DNA from: Hyphomicrobiales bacterium
Lineage (GTDB): Bacteria; Pseudomonadota; Alphaproteobacteria; Rhizobiales; OSC116
Assembly: GCA_013214985.1 (NCBI GenBank)
Contig: JABSRY010000073.1
Span: forward strand, 1 to 8,583
DNA: 8,583 bases
Direction of reading: 5' to 3'
This document shows positions 1-5,655 of the stretch, piece after piece. Position 1 is the first letter of the stretch. Each line of letters starts with the position of its first letter. The notes below the pieces were generated by a model. The model saw only the letters and a list, made by a program, of their open reading frames with translations. It was not told the DNA's origin and did not search any database. The position numbers and the translations under genes were made by a program.

Positions 1-108
1 GTGAAAAAATCCATCACGTCCAAATAATTCATGGCCATCACTATGCTCTAAAAGGGCTGCAAGTAATTTGGGGGGTAGCCCACTATTCGACTTCTTTGTC
101 TGCTTCAT
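1..108 (-). CDS. IS256-family transposase, N-terminal fragment (runs off left edge)
   Basis: Only the first 36 residues are present, starting MKQTKKSNSGLPPKLLAALL and continuing with ELFGRDGFF. The pattern of a short basic start, an LP.(E/K)LL helix and then LFG.DG(L/F) matches the N-terminus of IS256-family (mutator-type, DDE) transposases, where a QL.K..VERAL stretch normally follows. The ATG at 108 is supported by a GGAG ribosome binding site about 8 nt upstream; another ATG at 113 hits a stop at once. The catalytic DDE residues lie outside the window, so activity cannot be judged. The family call rests on a short stretch and is inference from remembered family patterns. Confidence 0.65.
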   Translation of the reverse strand, partial: MKQTKKSNSGLPPKLLAALLEHSDGHELFGRDGFFH

Positions 109-185
109 AACATTCTCCGATCTAACTTCAAATATCAGGCGTAACTATAAAATTTCCCTATATTCAAAACTAATCAATAAATGCT

Positions 186-209
186 ACTTACACAATCTTT
201 CTGACAGAA
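186..209 (-). repeat. Putative IS256-type terminal inverted repeat
   Basis: Read on the minus strand this is TTCTGTCAGAAAGATTGTGT followed by AAGT. A terminal repeat with a GTC/GTCA start, an A/T-rich middle and a TTGTGTAA inner part is the usual look of IS256-family ends. It sits at the expected distance outside the transposase start. The partner repeat lies beyond the left edge, so it cannot be confirmed as an inverted repeat here. The sequence just outside, CTTTTTAAG on the plus strand, would be one copy of an 8-9 bp target duplication if the boundary is right. Confidence 0.4.
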
Positions 210-291
210 CCTTTTTAAGTGAACACCATTGATAAAATGATCGAAATTTTGCATTTATTTTTCCTAGAGTTGATTTTATATAATTAAATTC

Positions 292-1071
292 TTAGCAATG
301 TTGCCATTCTGGATCGCGTTTATCTAAAAAAGCTTGCATACCTTCTGTTCGATCATCCGTCTTAAAAGTGGTGTAAAATAATTGTTGTTCAGCCAATAAA
401 CCATCATGTAAGTTGGTTTCAAAAGCGATGTTTACCACTTCTTTTACCTTCATTGCTGCAGCTGTTGATTTGCTCGCAACTTCCTGTGCAACTTTCATAG
501 CCTCTTGTTCAAAAGTTGCACTTTCAAAAACACGACTGACAAAACCCATTTCTTTGGCTTCTATTGCAGTTATCATTCGACCAGTTAAACATAGATCCAT
601 TGTTAACTGTTTACCGATTGTTCGCGCCAACCGCTGGGAACCACCCATCCCTGGAATTGTACCTAAGTTAATTTCAGGCTGGCCAAATTTTGCTCGATCA
701 GATGCAATTATCATGTCGCACATCAATGCCAGCTCGCATCCCCCCCCTAAAGCAAACCCATTGACAGCAGCAATAGTTGGTTTTCGTATTTTAGCAACGG
801 CAGTATGTGCGCCAGAAAAATATTTGCTATCAAAAACATCTTGATAACTCAAACCAGACATTTCAGAAATATCAGCACCAGCAACAAATGCTTTACCCTC
901 GCCAGTTAGCATAATTACGCCAATTTTATCATCTTGATCGAATTTTTTTGCGGCATCAGCTAGCTCGTTTGCAATATCACTTGCAAGAGCATTTAAGCTT
1001 TGTGGTTTATTAAATTTAATTAGCCCAACTCGTCCGTGAGTTTCAACTATTATTGTTTCATAATCAGTCAT
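292..1071 (-). CDS. echA: Enoyl-CoA hydratase (crotonase family), valine catabolism
   Basis: A 259-residue crotonase-fold hydratase of normal length. Counted from the ATG at 1071, both catalytic glutamates are present: Glu113 in FALGGGCELA and Glu133 in FGQPEINLGTIPG. The oxyanion-hole region AFVAGADI is also intact. This is the ECHS1-type pattern, a short-chain hydratase that adds water to 2-enoyl-CoA; here the expected substrate is methacrylyl-CoA, giving 3-hydroxyisobutyryl-CoA. A TTG at 1086 would overlap the mmsB stop as TTGA, but the downstream ATG, giving MTDYETI, fits the family N-terminus better. It is the last gene of the cluster, 11 nt after mmsB. I see no clear terminator in the 80 nt between its stop and the insertion sequence. 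The family call is firm; the role in valine breakdown is inferred from neighbours, and the symbol is generic. Confidence 0.9.
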   Translation of the reverse strand: MTDYETIIVETHGRVGLIKFNKPQSLNALASDIANELADAAKKFDQDDKIGVIMLTGEGKAFVAGADISEMSGLSYQDVFDSKYFSGAHTAVAKIRKPTIAAVNGFALGGGCELALMCDMIIASDRAKFGQPEINLGTIPGMGGSQRLARTIGKQLTMDLCLTGRMITAIEAKEMGFVSRVFESATFEQEAMKVAQEVASKSTAAAMKVKEVVNIAFETNLHDGLLAEQQLFYTTFKTDDRTEGMQAFLDKRDPEWQHC

Positions 1072-1082
1072 AGAAGCATCTT

Positions 1083-1967
1083 TCAATTCTTTTTTAAATA
1101 TTCAAAATATGCAGAAAAATCTTTGCCAGCTAGTCCCGCCTCATCCATTTGTTCGTATAATTCTTTGGCTTTTTGACCAATACTTGTATTAACTCCGAGC
1201 TTCTCTGCGGCATCGGCAGCAAGATGCAAATCTTTTAACATCATGGCTACAGCAAACCCTGGCTCATAATTATTATTGGCAGGTGTTGTAGGAATGGGAC
1301 CAGGCACTGGGCAATAAGTAGTCAATGACCAACACTGGCCAGAAGCAGCACTGGAAATATCAAATAACTTTTGGCGCTCTAAACCAAGTGCATCAGCCAT
1401 AGCAAATGCTTCGCAAACCGAAATCATTTGGATGCCTAACATCATATTATTACATATTTTTGCCGCCTGCCCTGTACCAATTGCTCCTGCATGAATAATT
1501 TTAGCACCAACAATTTCTAAAATTGGTTTGGCCTTTTGAAAAGCTTCATCACTACCACCACACATAAAAGTTAAAGTTCCAGCAGCAGCAACAACTCCAC
1601 CCGACACCGGTGTATCCATCATCATACGATTTGATTTTTTAGCGACCTCGGCTACATTTCGTGCTGTGTCCACGTCAATTGTTGAGCTATCTAAAAAGAG
1701 TGAATTTTCTGGGGCAGCAGCAATTAATCCATTTTCACCACAATAGACTTGTTCAACATGTTTGCCTGTAGGTAACATGGTTATGATAATTTCAGCATCT
1801 GATACAGCTTCGTTGGCTGTTTTAGCAGCTAGCCCACCTATTTTTTTGAATTTAATCAACGCTTCTTCAGATAAGTCAAAACCTTTGACCTTGTGACCTG
1901 CTTTAACCAAATTGTTGGCCATTGGTCCACCCATATTGCCAAGTCCTATAAAACCTATATTTGTCAT
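1083..1967 (-). CDS. mmsB: 3-hydroxyisobutyrate dehydrogenase
   Basis: A 294-residue NAD-dependent beta-hydroxyacid dehydrogenase, full length for the family. From the ATG at 1967 it shows the N-terminal Rossmann loop GLGNMGGPMA (residues 8-17), the substrate-binding motif DTPVSGG (118-124) followed by AAAGTLTFMCGG, and the catalytic lysine Lys170 in GTGQAAKICNNMM. It oxidises 3-hydroxyisobutyrate to methylmalonate semialdehyde, the step after 3-hydroxyisobutyryl-CoA hydrolase in valine catabolism. The ATG is chosen over the TTG at 1985 because a near-perfect Shine-Dalgarno sequence lies just upstream and because MTNIGFIGLG is the normal start of the family. It starts 21 nt after the chimeric hydrolase gene and is followed closely by echA, so the three probably form one transcript. 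No damage is visible, although the preceding pathway enzyme is disrupted. Confidence 0.93.
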   Translation of the reverse strand: MTNIGFIGLGNMGGPMANNLVKAGHKVKGFDLSEEALIKFKKIGGLAAKTANEAVSDAEIIITMLPTGKHVEQVYCGENGLIAAAPENSLFLDSSTIDVDTARNVAEVAKKSNRMMMDTPVSGGVVAAAGTLTFMCGGSDEAFQKAKPILEIVGAKIIHAGAIGTGQAAKICNNMMLGIQMISVCEAFAMADALGLERQKLFDISSAASGQCWSLTTYCPVPGPIPTTPANNNYEPGFAVAMMLKDLHLAADAAEKLGVNTSIGQKAKELYEQMDEAGLAGKDFSAYFEYLKKN

Positions 1968-1970
1968 AAT

Positions 1971-1979
1971 CCCTCCTTT
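1971..1979 (-). promoter_or_regulatory. Strong Shine-Dalgarno site of mmsB
   Basis: The minus strand reads AAAGGAGGG, then ATT, then the ATG at 1967. This near-consensus site fixes the mmsB start at 1967 rather than the earlier in-frame TTG at 1985. It implies that mmsB can be translated efficiently regardless of the state of the gene upstream. Confidence 0.85.
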
Positions 1980-1988
1980 AAACAATAT

Positions 1989-3107
1989 TTATTGTTTGAC
2001 AAAATCGATTGGTTTATCCCAATCGAAAAATAATTCATTACTAATTGGTTCAAAAAACTCATCCACCATTGCACTTGGAACATTTTCAAGAGACTTAATC
2101 TGCCAACTTGGGTTTTTATCTCTATCGACAAGTAAGGCTCTTACCCCTTCGTGAAAATCAGGTTTTTCAAGCATTTGACTGGTTATGCGCATTTCTTGTT
2201 GCAAAGCAGCATCAAAGCAAAAATCTTTGGAACGTCTTAATTGTTCAAATGTCACGCTTAGACTAATTGGTGACATTTTGTTTAGAATTTTCAATGTTCT
2301 TTGGTTAAAGTCAGTATCGTTTGTTCGTAAATTTTCATATATTTGAATGAGGTTTTCTTCATTAAAAGATTGATTAATTTGAACTGCAATCTCCATCAAA
2401 CTTGATTTACTTGGTGGTTCTGTACAAAATTGTGATAATATTTTCTCCGTCACCGCAAAAGCATCATCATTAAAATCAGCATCCGTTAAAGTTGCTTCTA
2501 GTTCAGGTAAATCTTTAGAAGATATGTAATGAGTAGCAATATTTAACTCAATTAAATCTGCAGCTTTTAATCGATGCCCTGTCAAACCAAGGTACAGGCC
2601 CATATTACCTTGTAATTTTGGCAAAAAGTAGCTAGCACCAACATCAGGGTAAAAACCAACAATTGTTTCTGGCATTGCTAATACAGTTTTTTCGGTAACT
2701 ATCCTAAAAAAGCCATGAACAAAAATACCAACACCACCACCCATAACAAAACCATCCATGATTGCAATGTAAGGTTTCGGGAAGTTTTTTATTCCCCAGT
2801 TTGTGCGATATTCCGACCAAAAAAATAATGAGGCTTTGGCTTTATTGGTTTTCACTAAATCACAAATATTTACGATGTCGCCTCCTGCACAGAAAGCTTT
2901 TTCGCCCGCACCTTTAATAAGTACTGCATTTACATTTACTTCTGATCTCCATTTTGCCAATTGATTTCCTAATGGAACAACCATTACATCAATAGGAAAA
3001 TTTTCTTTCTGATCCCATTCATTGGCGTTGGGCGCAAAATTATCGTCTGCAAAAATTTTTGCCAATTGTTTAAAATCGTATTGATCGTCTGTTAAATTAA
3101 AATTCAT
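1989..3107 (-). CDS. In-frame chimera: acyl-CoA dehydrogenase N-terminus joined to 3-hydroxyisobutyryl-CoA hydrolase
   Basis: A 372-residue open frame made of two unrelated families. Residues 1-41 (MNFNLTDDQYDFKQLAKIFA, then APNANEWD and FPIDV) are the N-terminal helix region of an isobutyryl-CoA dehydrogenase-type acyl-CoA dehydrogenase. From about residue 42 the protein is a crotonase-fold 3-hydroxyisobutyryl-CoA hydrolase: GAGEKAFCAGGDI (66-78), FVMGGGVGIFVHG (120-132), MPET with Glu147, and YPDVGASYFLPKL with Asp155, through to a normal hydrolase C-terminus. Missing are the remaining ~340 dehydrogenase residues and the hydrolase's first ~25-30 residues, the strands that begin the crotonase fold (the RGRVG..LNRP.ALNAL part). 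One deletion of roughly 1.1 kb between adjacent genes would explain this. The catalytic residues survive, but folding is doubtful. The ATG at 3107 has only a weak AAGGG upstream. Assembly error is the main alternative. Confidence 0.85.
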   Translation of the reverse strand: MNFNLTDDQYDFKQLAKIFADDNFAPNANEWDQKENFPIDVMVVPLGNQLAKWRSEVNVNAVLIKGAGEKAFCAGGDIVNICDLVKTNKAKASLFFWSEYRTNWGIKNFPKPYIAIMDGFVMGGGVGIFVHGFFRIVTEKTVLAMPETIVGFYPDVGASYFLPKLQGNMGLYLGLTGHRLKAADLIELNIATHYISSKDLPELEATLTDADFNDDAFAVTEKILSQFCTEPPSKSSLMEIAVQINQSFNEENLIQIYENLRTNDTDFNQRTLKILNKMSPISLSVTFEQLRRSKDFCFDAALQQEMRITSQMLEKPDFHEGVRALLVDRDKNPSWQIKSLENVPSAMVDEFFEPISNELFFDWDKPIDFVKQ

Positions 3108-3150
3108 AGTTTAATTTACCCTTATTTTCTAATATATTTTTACCGTATCA

Positions 3151-3191
3151 TTTGATCTTTCAGGTAAAAAAAATTCCTTTTGAAGATCAAA
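3151..3191 (-). promoter_or_regulatory. 9+9 bp inverted repeat in the leader of the valine operon
   Basis: TTTGATCTT (3151-3159) and AAGATCAAA (3183-3191) are perfect inverted copies 23 nt apart, 44-84 nt upstream of the chimera's ATG. In RNA from the minus strand the stem can be extended past small bulges by CA/TG and GG/CC pairs, leaving a loop containing eight U. The U-run is in the loop rather than after the stem, so it is not an ordinary intrinsic terminator. It could be an operator with two half-sites about three helical turns apart, or a leader hairpin. I cannot identify a regulator. Confidence 0.45.
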
Positions 3192-3318
3192 TATTGATTT
3201 TGGCAATGCAAATATTAGCCACAATAAACAAACTAACATATGTAAGTATTCACAAAAATATACGTTTGCGCAGAATCGATCTGCAAAAATGCACATTGCA
3301 ATTATTTAATTGAATCAA

Positions 3319-3345
3319 CCGTATAAAATGTCCTTAAATATACGG
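3319..3345. repeat. 7+7 bp inverted repeat CCGTATA / TATACGG
   Basis: CCGTATA (3319-3325) and TATACGG (3339-3345) are perfect inverted copies separated by 13 nt, in the gap between the thiolase stop and the valine operon. A further CCGTAT occurs at 3143-3148 in the same gap. This could be a regulator-binding site or part of the thiolase 3' end. No T-run follows on the minus strand, so it does not look like a terminator. The rest of the 287 nt gap (3108-3394) has only short dyads, such as GCAGA/TCTGC at 3270-3284 and GCAAT/ATTGC at 3367-3377, and no gene or remnant that I can recognise. Confidence 0.35.
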
Positions 3346-3394
3346 AACCCTGACCATATTAAATAGGCAATGATTGCTCGAAAATAATATACCA

Positions 3395-4582
3395 TTATAG
3401 TTTTTCAACTATCAAGGCGATACCCTGACCACCACCAATACACATTGTAACTAGGCCATAGCGACCATTAATGCGGTTGAGCTCATAAATTGCTTTTAGT
3501 GTTATTATAGAACCGGTTGCACCTACGGGATGTCCAAGGCTAATGCCACTTCCGTTAGGATTAACTTTGTCTGATGGGAACCCAAGTTTTCTCGAAACAG
3601 CAATGGCTTGAGCAGCAAAAGCTTCATTAGATTCAATTATGTCCATATCTTCAATTTTCAGTCCGGCACGCTCCATTGCTATTGGTACAGCGCAAATCGG
3701 TCCTAACCCCATAACATCTGGTGCTACGCCACCAAACCCATACGAAACTATACGTGCAAGTGGTTTAAGTCCACGACGGGTAGCTTCATCTTCAGTCGTC
3801 ATAATCATGGCACAAGCTGCATCATTGATACCAGACGCATTTCCTGCAGTTACGATACCATCTTTTTTAAACGCAGGTTTTAGTTTGGCCATTTCGGCAA
3901 TCGTAGCATCAAACCGTACATGTTCATCTTGACTAAAAGTAAAATTATCACGACATTTTTTTACTTCAACAGAAACAATTTGGCTTTCAAAAAGCCCTTT
4001 TTCGATAGCATTTTGTGCTCGATTATGACTTTGAGCTGCATAAACATCTAATTCCTCGCGGCTCAAGCCGTATTGTCTCGCGATACGTTCTGCAGTTAAC
4101 CCCATATGACCATTATCAAATGGATCTTCCAAAACACCGGTCGTCATATCAATTAGGCGACCATCTCCCATTCGTTGTCCAAACCGAGCTTTATCTAAAA
4201 AATAAACACCTCGACTCATTACCTCTGTTCCGCCAGCTAAAGCCAATTTACAATCACCCAATGCTAACATTTGGGCCGCAGATACTATTGATTGAACAGA
4301 AGAACCGCATAAACGGTTAACATTAAATGCTACCGAATTTTCTTTCATTCCCACATTTAGGGCGATATGACGAGAAAGATAGGCATCATTCGAGCTCGTT
4401 GGAATGACATGCCCAAACACCGAATGTTCAATTTCAGCTGCTTCTAATCCTGATTTTGAAATGGCTTCTTTTGCCGCAAAAGTACCAAGATCAGCAGGTG
4501 AAAAAGTACTAAGACTTCCTCCAAACCCGCCAATAGCAGTTCTTGCTCCATCAACGATGACAACATTTGATATTTTATACAT
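3395..4582 (-). CDS. bktB: Beta-ketothiolase / acetyl-CoA acyltransferase, BktB-like
   Basis: A 395-residue thiolase of full length. The nucleophilic cysteine is Cys92 in NRLCGSSVQSIVSAAQ, NEAF lies at 319-322, the catalytic histidine is His351 in NPNGSGISLGHPVGATG, and the second cysteine is Cys381 in MCIGGGQGIALI. The NPNGSGISLGHP form and the shared RMGDGRLIDM and HVRFDATI stretches resemble Cupriavidus BktB more than PhaA. BktB-type enzymes condense or cleave short and medium 3-ketoacyl-CoAs, including acetyl-CoA plus propionyl-CoA. Propionyl-CoA is the end product of valine breakdown, so a link with the next operon is possible but inferred. The ATG at 4582 has a strong ribosome binding site. 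It begins 76 nt after the LysR stop, and the operon beyond is separated by 287 nt. No defect is visible. Confidence 0.9.
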   Translation of the reverse strand: MYKISNVVIVDGARTAIGGFGGSLSTFSPADLGTFAAKEAISKSGLEAAEIEHSVFGHVIPTSSNDAYLSRHIALNVGMKENSVAFNVNRLCGSSVQSIVSAAQMLALGDCKLALAGGTEVMSRGVYFLDKARFGQRMGDGRLIDMTTGVLEDPFDNGHMGLTAERIARQYGLSREELDVYAAQSHNRAQNAIEKGLFESQIVSVEVKKCRDNFTFSQDEHVRFDATIAEMAKLKPAFKKDGIVTAGNASGINDAACAMIMTTEDEATRRGLKPLARIVSYGFGGVAPDVMGLGPICAVPIAMERAGLKIEDMDIIESNEAFAAQAIAVSRKLGFPSDKVNPNGSGISLGHPVGATGSIITLKAIYELNRINGRYGLVTMCIGGGQGIALIVEKL

Positions 4583-4588
4583 AAATGG

Positions 4589-4595
4589 CCTCCTT
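4589..4595 (-). promoter_or_regulatory. Shine-Dalgarno site of the thiolase gene
   Basis: The minus strand reads AAGGAGG with a 6 nt spacer (CCATTT) before the ATG at 4582. This consensus site fixes the thiolase start and indicates efficient initiation. Confidence 0.8.
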
Positions 4596-4648
4596 TTTTT
4601 AAATTTAATATTTTTTTAGTTGAAAATGAAATTAGAATTATCAGTGAA

Positions 4649-4660
4649 GATACGAGTATC
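4649..4660. repeat. Small dyad GATAC-GA-GTATC after the LysR gene
   Basis: A perfect 5+5 bp dyad with a 2 bp centre overlaps the LysR stop codon and lies about 67 nt upstream of the thiolase start. The loop is too short for a good hairpin, so an operator is more plausible than a terminator. Dyads of this size arise often by chance in AT-rich DNA. Confidence 0.2.
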
Positions 4661-5563
4661 ATGCTAATTTTAGATCGCTCAAAAACATATTCCTTGAGGA
4701 TTTTACACTTTCAGATATAAATTTCATTGTTGCCTGCACCCGAGCAAGCCTTCTTATGTCTTCATGAACCAGCAACCAAAAAGTTTTGGTTAGTTGAAAT
4801 TCATCTTCTAGTACTGGAACTAATCTCGAGTCTTCATGCGCAACAAATCGGGGAAGAACACCTATACCAGCTCCCGACAAGATTGCTTGTCTTTGTGCTA
4901 CAAGACTCGTAGATCTGAAACTGGCAGTTAAATCCTTTCCAACAGAATCCATATATTTGAGTTCGGGCGCGAAAATCAAATCTTCAACATATCCAACTAA
5001 AGCGTGCTTTTTCAAGTCACGACGCACAAAAATTGGTTCCGTTTTTTCTAAATATCCCTTTGATGCAAATAATTGAAGGTGATAGTCCGTAAGTTTTTGA
5101 GCACGAAGCCGTCCCGTTGTCGGTCGGCTAAGCGTTACAGACAAGTCCGCTTCTCGGCGTGATAAACTTAAATATCGAGGCACTGCAATAAGATCAATTT
5201 CTAGACCGGGATGGCTTGAAATTAGTTTAGGCAAATGTGGTGCTAAAAAAAACTTCCAAATCCATCTGGTGCGCCAACACGTACAATTCCGCCAAGTTCA
5301 CTTCCGCCCCCACCAATATCTTCTTGTAAGAAAAGAGCCGAATTTTCCATTGCTTCGGCAATTGGTATTAATTTTTCTCCCGCTTCTGTTGGAACAAAAC
5401 CATTTTCGGATTTTTCCACCAACTTTACACCAAGAGCGTATTCAAGCGCCTCGACCCGTCTTGAAACAGTAGTATGATCTACCTTTAACGTATCAGCAGC
5501 ACGTACTAATTTGGTTGTTCTACATAAAGTTAGAAAAAATTTTAAATCATCCCAATTAAACAT
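4659..5563 (-). pseudogene. LysR-family transcriptional regulator, split by a frameshift
   Basis: The frame from the ATG at 5563 gives a LysR winged helix-turn-helix (residues about 3-60, with KVDHTTVSRRVEALE and GFVPTEAGE) and reads up to GFGSFF before a TAG at 5245-5243. The next frame continues at once with LAPHLPKLISSHPGLEIDL and the whole co-inducer-binding domain, ending at 4659. Adding one T to the run of eight T (5252-5245) restores a single protein of about 301 residues, the normal LysR length. A TTG at 5234 in the second frame is an internal leucine codon, not a start. The gene is broken as read, unless ribosomal or transcriptional slippage, or a homopolymer sequencing error, is involved. 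It lies between the ABC operon (92 nt upstream) and the thiolase (76 nt downstream), on the same strand as both. Its target is unknown; the thiolase is the nearest candidate. Confidence 0.88.
5245..5252 (-). other. Frameshift site: run of eight T followed by a stop
   Basis: On the minus strand the codons read GGA AGT TTT TTT TAG. This contains the slippery heptamer T_TTT_TTT in the zero frame, directly before the stop. A shift back by one base, or transcript slippage adding one U, would give TTA GCA CCA CAT and enter the frame of the LysR effector domain. Deleting a T instead leads to a stop within a few codons. The same run is also a typical place for a spontaneous one-base deletion or a sequencing error. 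Confidence 0.8.
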
Positions 5564-5655
5564 ATAAATTCTTTTTTATTTTCAAAATTTGGCCTAGTTG
5601 AATCTTCTTAAACTGTTGAACCAATATGAAATAATTAACTAGCAATAATGCCTTT

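Larger units (their letters stand above)
1..209 (-). mobile_element. Partial IS256-family insertion sequence (transposase-start end)
   Basis: The left edge holds one end of an insertion sequence. A transposase reading frame begins at 108 and runs leftwards out of the window. About 80 nt outside it lies a sequence resembling an IS256-family terminal repeat. A roughly 100 nt leader between terminal repeat and transposase start is normal for this family. The outer boundary near 207-211 is inferred from the repeat; the other end and the target-site duplication are outside the window. It lies about 80 nt beyond the stop codon of the enoyl-CoA hydratase, so it does not interrupt a gene here. Confidence 0.6.

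Noticed and set aside
413..844. 143-codon open frame on the plus strand
   Set aside because: It lies wholly antisense to the well-supported enoyl-CoA hydratase, and the translation resembles no family I know. It is a shadow of the hydratase gene.
3270..3284. GCAGA/TCTGC dyad as a thiolase terminator
   Set aside because: The stem is only 5 bp and no T-run follows closely on the minus strand, so it does not meet the form of an intrinsic terminator.
3108..3394. Remnant of mmsA or other dehydrogenase sequence in the gap
   Set aside because: No stretch translates to recognisable acyl-CoA or semialdehyde dehydrogenase motifs, and the region is stop-rich and AT-rich.
4015..4320. 101-codon open frame on the plus strand
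   Set aside because: It is antisense to the thiolase, with no recognisable motif and no ribosome binding site. It is a shadow frame.
4444..4662. 72-codon minus-strand frame before and into the thiolase start
   Set aside because: It overlaps the thiolase N-terminus in another frame, and its first part is low-complexity translation of the AT-rich gap. It shows no family features.
4659..5234. A separate small gene encoding only a LysR effector domain
   Set aside because: Its apparent start is a TTG leucine codon without a ribosome binding site. The sequence continues directly from the upstream frame after a one-base shift, so it is the second half of one gene.
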